A DNA stretch of 5,663 nucleotides from assembly GCA_018725425.1 (NCBI GenBank), contig QLUL01000082.1, positions 1 to 5,663 on the forward strand. The letters run 5' to 3'. This document shows positions 1-5,181 of this stretch, one piece after another. Origin of the DNA: Chloroflexota bacterium. GTDB lineage: Bacteria > Chloroflexota > Dehalococcoidia > SZUA-161 > SpSt-899. Both the position numbers and the translations under genes were made by a program. Under the pieces are notes generated by a model. That model did not search any database, was not told the origin of the DNA, and saw only the letters and a list, made by a program, of their open reading frames with translations. The stretch's first letter is position 1. Each line of letters starts with the position of its first letter.

Positions 1-696
1 AGTACTGATATTGATTTTCGTTCTTGCGATAGGGTGGACTATCCCGCTTGCGCCAGCATCGGCGCGGCCGCTTTTGCTTTGGATGCTGGTGCTCTCGAAC
101 GTAAGCTCAATGGGACAACAGTCAAGATTTACGAGGCAGCGGTAGAGATCTGTGATGGGACTTCCACTTACGGCGAGCTGGCCATCGTCAATGGAGAGAT
201 AGCGGGCTTTATCTTTGGCCGTATTGAGCGTCACTTCACCCTGATTGATAAGTGTCGTTTGGTGAAAAAATATCTTTCGCTACTGGGAAGGTTTCTTCTC
301 GGACAATACGGGAGTTGCCCGAAACTGGTTGGGTTACTGGGTCCCCTCCTGCGTGAGGAGCGGGAACTCAGGAGAAATGTCCCTCCCGGCGAGGGGAGGA
401 TCGAATACTTCGCTGTTTCTCCAAAATATCAGGGGCAGGGTGTCGGACGTAAGCTGATGGACCGTTTTGTGCAGCACGCTGCGCGATGGGGCGTGCAGGC
501 TCTTTCCGTGTTCACTGGCGAAACCGTAAGTTTCTGGTTCTATGAGCGGTATGGATTCCACAGATGGGCTGAATTTAAATCGCCATTGGGCTCGTATCTA
601 CATGGAAAACCGATAAAAGGTTTCTCCTATCGACTGCCTCTGCAGGGGAACCACGGGGCCAATATCCAGGCTGCTGACCACATGGGTAGGGAGTAG
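1..696 (+). CDS. GNAT-family N-acetyltransferase, N-terminus outside window
   Basis: Probable acetyl-CoA-dependent N-acetyltransferase of the GNAT superfamily; the acceptor substrate cannot be told. The frame is open from base 1. The residues before the first GTG (position 34) include IDFRSCDRVDYPACASIG, which looks like the usual GNAT first strand and helix, so I treat the gene as beginning upstream rather than at GTG 34. The acetyl-CoA-binding motif A is clear: strand IEYFAVSP, then the pyrophosphate loop YQGQGVGRK (codons at about 424-450) and the following helix. A later VSFWFYERYGFHRW segment (about 529-570) is the typical C-terminal 'N/F-x-Y-x-x-x-G-F' motif. A longer basic stretch between strands 3 and 4 (about 250-390) is unusual for small GNATs. 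The last residues (NHGANIQAADHMGRE) look unlike the fold. The TAG stop lies inside a REP-like repeat, so the tail may have been reshaped by that insertion. The GNAT assignment is secure; the substrate is unknown. Confidence 0.85.
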   Translation, partial: STDIDFRSCDRVDYPACASIGAAAFALDAGALERKLNGTTVKIYEAAVEICDGTSTYGELAIVNGEIAGFIFGRIERHFTLIDKCRLVKKYLSLLGRFLLGQYGSCPKLVGLLGPLLREERELRRNVPPGEGRIEYFAVSPKYQGQGVGRKLMDRFVQHAARWGVQALSVFTGETVSFWFYERYGFHRWAEFKSPLGSYLHGKPIKGFSYRLPLQGNHGANIQAADHMGRE

Positions 697-754
697 CCGC
701 ACCCTTTACGGGTGCGATTGCGGGGGCTTTCGCAGGCATAAAGCCTGCGGCTAC
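693..754. repeat. GTAG-type REP-like inverted doublet
   Basis: Two stem-loops face each other. The first is CGCACCC/GGGTGCG (698-704 with 710-716, loop TTTAC). The second is CGCAGGC/GCCTGCG (731-737 with 743-749, loop ATAAA). The outer ends are a perfect 9-bp inverted repeat, GTAGCCGCA (693-701) and TGCGGCTAC (746-754). Each half is thus a GTAG-headed hairpin of about 24 nt, the layout described for REP elements that RAYT (TnpA-REP) transposases mobilise, here paired tail to tail. The TAG of the left GTAG is the stop codon of the acetyltransferase. No U-tract follows, so an intrinsic terminator is less likely, although the hairpins could protect the 3' end of the upstream mRNA. No RAYT gene is in the window. 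Confidence 0.75.
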
Positions 755-790
755 GGTGGTTATCAATTGCCGGCTGAGTAGTTACGTCTC

Positions 791-1525
791 ATGCTAGTAT
801 CGAATAGACGCCGACTTAGCAGGGCGGGAATGCTCCGCTTTCTCAATGAGTCTGCTGCTGACTCAGGGGCATCCCTGTACCTACCTCCCCGCTCATCAAT
901 GGCTGAGATCGAGGAAATACTAAGGATATCACCCGAAGAGTTGCCATCTGATCTGGCCAAATTGGTTACCAATTCCAAAACAGGGGCAGTGATCTTCTGG
1001 GGCGAGCAGCACCGGTATCTGGTGCTGCCGCCATTTCCGGTTGCACAAAGGCGAGTCTCCGCCAGCCTTGATATAGACCCGCTGTGTTCGCTCCTTCAAC
1101 AAGAATTCACCATTGCTTTGATCCTGGTGCGCCTGGGCAGCTATGCCATTGGGATATTTCAAGGCGAGGAGCTGGTATCCAGCAAGGTTGGAACCGGCCT
1201 GATACACTCGCGTCACAAAAAGGGAGGGTCTTCCCAGCGGCGATTTGAGAGACACCGGGAAAAGCAAATAGAGCTCTTCTTTAGTCGGGTGTGCACCCAT
1301 GTGAGAGAGCGACTGGAGCCTCACATCGGGCGATTAGACTACGTTATCTACGGCGGCGAACGTAACACGCTGCTTTCATTTCGCAAGCAGTGCCGATTTC
1401 TGCATCCTCTCGAAGATCGGACTTTGGAGGCGCTGTTGAACGTGAGAAATCCCGGACAGAGAGCGCTGGAAGCAGCCATAGGCGAAGCGTGGTCCAGTGA
1501 ATTGATTGAATGGATTGAGAGGTAG
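791..1525 (+). CDS. VLRF1 (Vms1/ANKZF1-like) peptidyl-tRNA hydrolase
   Basis: Predicted release-factor-like peptidyl-tRNA hydrolase of the Vms1/ANKZF1 (VLRF1) family. The eukaryotic members free nascent chains from tRNA on stalled large ribosomal subunits; bacterial 'acVLRF1' relatives are thought to do the same on the 50S. The fold resembles the eRF1 catalytic domain. The key evidence is GTGLIHSRHKKGGSSQRRFERHRE (residues 135-157), in two parts: GTGLIHSRHKKGG, then SSQRRFERHRE. The GGxxQ-type loop with Q149 corresponds to the catalytic glutamine, and the basic helix after it is characteristic. Residues 105-130 (EFTIALILVRLGSYAIGIFQGEEL) give the preceding strand-turn-strand, and 182-196 (LDYVIYGGERNTLLSF) the later core strand. 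At 244 aa it is a normal length for the bacterial form, with no zinc finger or ankyrin repeats. ATG 791 has no good Shine-Dalgarno; an in-frame stop at 779-781 limits extension, and ATG 830 is an alternative. DinB follows 73 bp downstream on the same strand. Confidence 0.8.
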   Translation: MLVSNRRRLSRAGMLRFLNESAADSGASLYLPPRSSMAEIEEILRISPEELPSDLAKLVTNSKTGAVIFWGEQHRYLVLPPFPVAQRRVSASLDIDPLCSLLQQEFTIALILVRLGSYAIGIFQGEELVSSKVGTGLIHSRHKKGGSSQRRFERHREKQIELFFSRVCTHVRERLEPHIGRLDYVIYGGERNTLLSFRKQCRFLHPLEDRTLEALLNVRNPGQRALEAAIGEAWSSELIEWIER

Positions 1526-1598
1526 AACGAGAAGGGTTCATACTGACAGAAGTAAATTTCGCGGGTCGCTATTGGGGATGGTCCTGAGAGATGCCGTA

Positions 1599-2819
1599 AT
1601 GGCACGAATTATTATGCACATAGACCTTGATGCCTTCTTTGTCTCGGTAGAGCAAGCGCTGAATCCTGAGCTTCAGGGCAAACCGGTAGTAGTCGGTGGC
1701 AGACCTGACAAACGGGGGGTAGTTGCTTGCGCCTCATATGAAGCCCGGGCTTTCGGTTTACATGCTGGTATGCCACTTACCACTGCCAGCCGCCTCTGCC
1801 CTCAAGCTACCTTCATCGAGGGCAGCTTCCCCAAATACCGTGATGCTTCACAACGGTTTATCTCTGTCCTGGCTGATTTTTCGCCCTCTCTGGAACCAGT
1901 GAGCCTGGATGAAGTCTATCTGGATGCCACTGGCTTTGAATCTATCTATGGCTCAATCTGGCAAATGGCGGTAGCGATAAAGCAGCGGATAAAAGATGAA
2001 CTAGGGCTTTGTGCCTCGGTGGGCATCGCTAGCTGTAAGGTGGCAGCCAAGATTGCCTCTGAGTTATCCAAGCCAGACGGCTTACTGGAAATAGCTCGGG
2101 GAGAAGAGCGCTCCTTCCTGGCACCATTACCCATTGCTAAACTACCCGGAGTAGGCAAGAAGACAGAACAAATACTAAGCGGTTTAGGCATTAATACTAT
2201 CGGTAAACTATCTATTATGCCGCTAAGTGCCCTGAAAAGCCGTTTTGGTGCCTCCGGTGAGCTTCTACATCGCTATGCTAATGGCATTGATAATAGAAAA
2301 GTAGAGCCCCCTGGTGCCGCCAGGTCCATCAGTCGAGAAACTACCTTTGACAAAGATACTAGAGACCGCCCCTTACTTGAGGCAACATTCCGTTATCTTA
2401 GTGAACGGGTCGGTGCCGAGCTGCGCCGGGGAGGTAAGCAAACCAGGTGCGTAACCTTAAAGCTGAGATATGCTGATTTCACCACTATTACCCGCAGCCG
2501 TACCTTAAAGCAAGCGAGCAATACTGACCAGACCATCTTTGACACCGGGCTAGAGCTATTAAACAAAGCCTTAGCCCAGGAAAAGCAGCCAGTTCGCCTC
2601 ATTGGCATTGGGGTATCTAACCTGGTTGAGCCAAGCAGGCAGCTAGATATGTTTGACTCATCAGCCCAAAGGCTAGAGCAACTAAATATAGCCATTGACC
2701 GCATCCGCGACAAGTATGGCTTTACTGCGATACAAACTGGCAGAACCTTGCTACTAAAAGAAATCTTCCCTACTTGCGAGGAAGGCTACACCTCACAGAC
2801 GCCAAGTTTATCGAGGTAG
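1599..2819 (+). CDS. dinB: DNA polymerase IV (Y-family translesion polymerase)
   Basis: Error-prone Y-family polymerase that extends past template lesions, working at the replication fork through the sliding clamp. Numbered from ATG 1599 (406 aa): palm residues D9 and D11 in HIDLDAFFVSVE, with F14 as the probable steric gate against ribonucleotides; the catalytic pair D104-E105 in SLDEVYLD; SVGIASCKVAAKIASELSKP (140-159), the Y-family thumb-proximal signature; a helix-hairpin-helix thumb, LPGVGKKTEQILSGLGI (182-198); and a little-finger domain starting near SRETTFDKDT (245-254). QLDMF (348-352) matches the QL(S/D)LF-type clamp-binding motif and is followed by the typical IRDKYG helix. The tail beyond about residue 385 is variable. 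The frame opens earlier (GTG/ATG codons at 1506 and 1578), but MARIIMHIDLDAFF is the usual family start and has GAGAG about 9 bases upstream. All catalytic residues are present, so it should be functional. No convincing SOS box was seen in the 73-bp gap upstream. Confidence 0.96.
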   Translation: MARIIMHIDLDAFFVSVEQALNPELQGKPVVVGGRPDKRGVVACASYEARAFGLHAGMPLTTASRLCPQATFIEGSFPKYRDASQRFISVLADFSPSLEPVSLDEVYLDATGFESIYGSIWQMAVAIKQRIKDELGLCASVGIASCKVAAKIASELSKPDGLLEIARGEERSFLAPLPIAKLPGVGKKTEQILSGLGINTIGKLSIMPLSALKSRFGASGELLHRYANGIDNRKVEPPGAARSISRETTFDKDTRDRPLLEATFRYLSERVGAELRRGGKQTRCVTLKLRYADFTTITRSRTLKQASNTDQTIFDTGLELLNKALAQEKQPVRLIGIGVSNLVEPSRQLDMFDSSAQRLEQLNIAIDRIRDKYGFTAIQTGRTLLLKEIFPTCEEGYTSQTPSLSR

Positions 2820-2857
2820 GAGTCTAAAGGTGCTTAGCATAAGAGGTAAAAGTTTTG

Positions 2858-2879
2858 GGTTCTTCTCCAAAAAGTGTAG
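2858..2879 (+). repeat. Left terminal inverted repeat of the ISL3 element
   Basis: Begins GGTTCTTCTCCAAAAAG. It matches the right end in inverted orientation, with 17 of 22 positions identical, including an unbroken run TCTTCTCCAAA. A one-base longer repeat starting GGGT at 2857 is possible. Confidence 0.75.
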
Positions 2880-2915
2880 TTATCCACAGGAGGAATAGTT
2901 TTTGAAAACCTAGGG

Positions 2916-2946
2916 TTGAGAAAGGCATCCGTCTTTCCTGTATACT
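2916..2946 (+). promoter_or_regulatory. Possible transposase promoter
   Basis: TTGAGA (2916-2921) resembles a sigma-70 -35 box and TATACT (2941-2946) a -10 box, but the spacer is 19 bases, longer than the ideal 17. It sits between the IS left end and the transposase Shine-Dalgarno, where an IS promoter is expected. Assigned by pattern only. Confidence 0.35.
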
Positions 2947-2970
2947 GTAGCAGGTACAAAGAAAATACAA

Positions 2971-2984
2971 GGAGAAGACAGATG
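2971..2984 (+). promoter_or_regulatory. Shine-Dalgarno and original ATG of the transposase
   Basis: GGAG (2971-2974) lies 7 bases before ATG 2982, a good translation start. However, the frame from this ATG ends after six codons (MPPTIL, stop TAA at 3000-3002), while the transposase frame runs one register away and has no ATG, GTG or TTG before 3122. This is why I read the start as broken by an indel rather than placing it at 3122. Confidence 0.65.
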
Positions 2985-4189
2985 CCACCTACTATATTAT
3001 AACAGAATGGCTCAATCTCGCAAGCGTAAAATTTGATAAGGCGATTACTCATGGTGATTGCACCGAAATTTATCTTAATAGGGATTACTCTTCCGGATTT
3101 ACCTGCTCTAGCTGTGGACAGATGTCATTTTGGAGTTGGGACTGCCGAATGGCCAGGATCAGAGACCTCCCAGTCTTTGAGTTTAAAGCTTATCTGATTA
3201 TAGATAAACATCGTACCGATTGTCCAATCTGCGGGGTGAAGGTTGAGAAACTTGAGTTTGCTGACCTTTACTCCCGATGCACTACCAGATTTGAGGAGCT
3301 GGTTGCTCGGCTCTGCCGTATGACCAGCCTCAAGCAGGTAGCGGAACTACTTGATCTGGATTGGAAGACCGTCAAGGCAATTGACAAAAAGTTCCTGGAG
3401 AAGCAGTTCGCCATCCCAGACTATGATGGTTTAAGGCTTCTGGCAGTAGATGAGATAGCTGCCCATAAAGGCCATAATTACTTTACGGTGGTCATGGACT
3501 TAGAGCGAACCCGGATAGTCTGGGTGAGCAAGGGTCGAAAGCAAGAAACCCTGGATCAGTTTTTCAAAGAGCTTGGCACAGAAAGGAGTGATAAAATAGA
3601 AGCGGTAGCTTGTGATATGTGGGATCCATACATTGCTTCTATCAAGAAACATGCTCCAAGAGCCAAAATAGTATTGGATAAATTCCATGTCATCAAGAAC
3701 TACTCCAAAGTTATCGATAAAGTAAGAAATGTCGAGTTCAAGAAGGCCACTGAGGAGAAGAAACAAGCTATCAAGGGCACTAAATATCTGCTCCTTAAGA
3801 ACCAGGACAAACTCAAGACAGATGAGAAGGAACAGCTTCAGAAATTACTTGAACTAAATGAGAACATAAACATCGCCTATATGCTGAAAGATGACTTGAA
3901 GGGGCTCTGGGATTACAAATCCCCGGGCTGGGCTAACCGACATCTTGACTCCTGGATTGGCATCGCTACAGCGAGTAATATTAACCCTCTTGTGAAGTTT
4001 GCTCAGACGCTGGATAGGTATAGATACGGTCTTATTAATCACTGCTATTACCCCATAAACACTGGTAAATTAGAGGGGATGAATAACAAGATCAAAGTCA
4101 TCAAACGCATTGCCTATGGATTTCACGATGATGACTACTTTATCCTTAAAATCAAACAAGGGTGCTCACCCCCGCTGGATACAAGCTAG
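2982..4189 (+). pseudogene. ISL3-family DDE transposase, frameshifted and 3'-disrupted
   Basis: Transposase that would cut and paste the surrounding IS. The main open frame runs from about 3002 to 4189; ATG 3122 begins only mid-zinc-finger. Upstream in-frame codons encode TEWLNLASVKF and then FTCSSCGQ (3098-3121), which supply the first Cys pair. DCPICGV (about 3218-3238) supplies the second, making the ISL3 N-terminal zinc finger. An HTH-like segment (MTSLKQVAELLDLDWKTVK) follows, then the DDE core. Counted from ATG 3122 the core residues are D110 (LLAVDEIAAHKGHNY), D165 (VACDMWDPY) and E319 (NTGKLEGMNNKIKVIKR). Removing a TA dinucleotide near 3000 joins MPPTIL to TEWLNL, the expected start. 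At the 3' end, KIKQ is followed by the foreign residues GCSPPLDTS; skipping the inserted segment gives KIKQLKVS and a stop. The repaired protein would be about 396 aa, normal for ISL3. As it stands it probably lacks efficient initiation, so I call it a pseudogene. An internal start could still make a 355-aa fragment. Confidence 0.8.
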
Positions 4190-4389
4190 TTTTCGATGTA
4201 AGGGTGACTTGCTCAGATTCAGACCCTCCATCAGTGCTCTATCCAGACCAGAGATGGATGCCTCGCACTAGAATCTTGTTAAAACCAGAGATCTATTGCT
4301 GAAAGTGGCCAGGGTCAATGTGGATATTGCCGTCTTGGATAACCCTTCGGGTAACCCACAATATCCACATTGTTAGTGCTATTACATTT
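4160..4389. mobile_element. Small insert in the transposase 3' end, flanked by TCAAACAA repeats
   Basis: The 8-bp sequence TCAAACAA occurs at 4152-4159, right after the conserved LKIKQ codons, and again at 4390-4397. Joining the two copies puts the transposase back in frame as KIKQLKVS-stop, with the stop 17 bases before the IS right end. This makes a real insertion with target duplication more likely than a chance repeat. The 230 bp between hold no plausible ORF. They contain several short inverted repeats (for example GGGTG/CACCC at 4160-4171) and a large nested hairpin at 4316-4372. I see no convincing terminal inverted repeats, so the type of element is unknown; it could be MITE-like or the end remnant of another IS. 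Confidence 0.55.
4316..4372. repeat. Long nested stem-loop
   Basis: CAATGTGGATATTG (4316-4329) pairs perfectly with CAATATCCACATTG (4359-4372), a 14-bp stem. The 29-base interval contains a second stem: TGGATAACCC against GGGTAACCCA, 8 of 10 paired around a TTC loop. Nearly the whole 57-nt segment can fold as one hairpin with a small internal loop. No U-tract follows, so it is not a standard terminator. It sits inside the insert in the IS. Confidence 0.75.
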
Positions 4390-4429
4390 TCAAACAACTC
4401 AAGGTTTCCTGAAACAGAATCACCCTTTT

Positions 4430-4451
4430 CTACTAAATTTGGAGAAGAGCC
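4430..4451 (-). repeat. Right terminal inverted repeat of the ISL3 element
   Basis: On the minus strand it reads GGCTCTTCTCCAAATTTAG, matching the left end. It lies 17 bases after the TGA (4410-4412) that would have ended the undamaged transposase. The next base, 4452, begins the reverse complement of the TAA stop of the adjacent minus-strand small ORF. Confidence 0.72.
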
Positions 4452-4547
4452 TTATAATTCTACTTTAGCATCATCTCCGATGAAGAGCCTTACCGCCTTG
4501 AAGTTTTGCCTTCCTTTGGTCACCTCGGTGCTCCTGCCAATAACACT
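4451..4547. repeat. Direct repeat copy A flanking hicBA
   Basis: Aligns in the same orientation with 5084-5181, about 82 of 98 columns identical including a one-base gap. Its left limit coincides with the right end of the IS. Read on the minus strand it is the coding region of the small ORF after hicA. Homologous recombination between the two copies would delete hicBA. Confidence 0.85.
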
Positions 4548-4568
4548 TCGGGGATATACTTTTGTCAT
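4452..4568 (-). CDS. Unidentified 38-aa protein downstream of hicA
   Basis: I do not recognise this family. ATG 4568 is preceded by GAAGG five bases upstream and encodes MTKVYPRSVIGRSTEVTKG followed by RQNFKAVRLFIGDDAKVEL, ending at TAA. The ATG lies 8 bases after the hicA stop. An in-frame ATG at 4592, overlapping the end of hicA, would add MAESVKGR (46 aa). No signal peptide or membrane segment is present; the product is basic in the middle with an acidic end. The related sequence at 5085-5181 differs mostly by synonymous changes (I count 10 synonymous against 3 conservative replacements: S/G, R/G, K/R). This shows the segment was selected as protein. It could be a third member of the hicBA operon or the conserved C-terminal part of a longer protein that was cut down here. 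The IS begins at the next base after its stop. Confidence 0.55.
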   Translation of the reverse strand: MTKVYPRSVIGRSTEVTKGRQNFKAVRLFIGDDAKVEL

Positions 4569-4576
4569 TCTACCCT

Positions 4577-4807
4577 TCACAGACTCTGCCATTCTGTCAA
4601 AGAAATTTCCCTTCGCAACATTTGCTCTACTTCCTTAAGAAGCATCTTAATCTGAGGCACAGAGTATTCAGAATTGCTGGGGATGGTCAGGGTGTGAGTT
4701 CCATATCGCATATAGAAATGGCAAGCCCCTGGTTCTGGTGGGTCAAAACCTAAGCCTCTTAGCTTCCTTATGAAAATCCTTTGCTTGCAAGGTGTCCATC
4801 TAGGCAT
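4577..4807 (-). CDS. hicA: HicA-family toxin (mRNA interferase)
   Basis: Small dsRBD-fold toxin that cleaves mRNA and blocks translation until bound by HicB. The 76-aa product shows the family layout: an N-terminal helix ending IRKLRGLGF (13-21), a GxxH strand (PGACHFYMR, 26-34) with H30 as the probable catalytic histidine, the strand HTLTIPSNSEYSV (38-50), and a C-terminal helix IKMLLKEVEQMLRR. Length and order fit HicA well. Its ATG lies inside the last codons of hicB (8-base overlap), which implies translational coupling with the antitoxin made first. GACH is a slightly unusual version of the more common G-S/K-H motif, but the histidine is kept, so activity is plausible. The C-terminal tail after the helix (EISLTEWQSL) resembles the 'i-s-x-e-E-W/F' ending seen in other HicA proteins. 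A small ORF starts just after, or overlaps, the stop. Confidence 0.85.
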   Translation of the reverse strand: MPRWTPCKQRIFIRKLRGLGFDPPEPGACHFYMRYGTHTLTIPSNSEYSVPQIKMLLKEVEQMLRREISLTEWQSL

Positions 4808-5063
4808 GCCTTACGGTTTCCTTGGGAGTTGGTATCCCCTTGTTTAAGTCAAAATTATCTATCACAGGGAGCAGATCGCCATGCCTTATCTTGACTATCA
4901 GCCAGCCTTCCAATGCTGCCTTCAACTCATTCTGGCACTCATAAAACGTTTGTCCGAAGGCAATAGCACCCTCGCACTGAGCAATCTTTCCTGCATAAGT
5001 TCCATCTTCCAGCTTTTCATAAAGCGCTTCGCTCATGGCTTTATCTATATACTCTGTTAGCAT
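4800..5063 (-). CDS. hicB: HicB-family antitoxin
   Basis: Antitoxin predicted to bind and mask HicA. The 87-aa product has the HicB partial RNase-H-like fold: strand YEKLEDGTYAGKI (15-27), strand GAIAFGQTFYEC (32-43), then the conserved helix QNELKAALEGWLIVKIRHGDLLPVI (44-68). The last part, NELKAALEGWL, is the family hallmark. No HTH or ribbon-helix-helix DNA-binding domain follows; the chain ends about 19 residues after the core, so it may not autoregulate directly. The ATG has an excellent Shine-Dalgarno. hicB precedes and overlaps hicA, the antitoxin-first order. The upstream intergenic region has been replaced by copy B of the direct repeat, so the original promoter may have changed. Confidence 0.83.
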   Translation of the reverse strand: MLTEYIDKAMSEALYEKLEDGTYAGKIAQCEGAIAFGQTFYECQNELKAALEGWLIVKIRHGDLLPVIDNFDLNKGIPTPKETVRHA

Positions 5064-5071
5064 GTTTACTG

Positions 5072-5077
5072 CCTCCT
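5072..5077 (-). promoter_or_regulatory. Shine-Dalgarno of hicB
   Basis: AGGAGG on the minus strand, 8 bases upstream of ATG 5063. It is a perfect core match and supports this start over the internal ATG at residue 10. Confidence 0.8.
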
Positions 5078-5083
5078 ACTGTT

Positions 5084-5181
5084 CTTATAATTCTACTCTG
5101 GCATCGTCGCCGATGAAAAGGTCTTACTGCCTTGAAGTTCTGCCCTCCTTTAGTCACCTCAGTGCCCCTACCGATAACACT
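5084..5181. repeat. Direct repeat copy B flanking hicBA
   Basis: Homologous to 4451-4547 in the same orientation. It carries one extra base around 5115-5124 relative to copy A and lies immediately upstream of the hicB Shine-Dalgarno. Confidence 0.85.

Larger units (their letters stand above)
2858..4451 (+). mobile_element. ISL3-family insertion sequence, damaged
   Basis: The borders are set by imperfect inverted repeats. The left end (2858-2879) starts GGTTCTTCTCCAAA and the right end, read inward from 4451, starts GGCTCTTCTCCAAA. I count 17 of 22 bases matching. GG(C/T)TCTTC termini are typical of ISL3 elements. The single long ORF inside is an ISL3 transposase. The span is 1594 bp, but about 238 bp of this appears to be a secondary insertion in the 3' part (4160-4389 plus one target repeat). 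Without that and a 2-bp extra TA, the IS would be about 1354 bp, normal for the family. No 8-bp target duplication is visible: the left flank is AAGTTTTG and the right flank TTATAATT. The right end abuts the stop codon of the small ORF downstream of hicA. Confidence 0.8.

Noticed and set aside
34..36. GTG 34 as the true start of the acetyltransferase
   Set aside because: The frame is open to base 1 and the upstream residues look like the GNAT first strand, with no Shine-Dalgarno before GTG 34; the gene more likely begins outside the window.
1525..1539. LexA/SOS-like box GAAC...GTTC before dinB
   Set aside because: The spacing between half-sites is 7 bases rather than the 4 of the Gram-positive LexA operator, and the outer bases do not match.
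1506..1598. N-terminal extension of DinB by 31 residues
   Set aside because: It overlaps the end of the upstream gene, the added residues are unlike any DinB start, and ATG 1599 begins the conserved MARIIMHIDLDAFF.
2853..2872. Possible dinB terminator TTTTGG...CCAAAA
   Set aside because: The stem is weak and AT-rich, has no U-tract, and half of it belongs to the IS inverted repeat; it looks like a product of the junction.
4318..4638. Plus-strand open frame of about 106 codons
   Set aside because: It runs through the hairpin, the IS end and the complement of hicA and its neighbour, with no family resemblance or ribosome binding site; it is a shadow frame.
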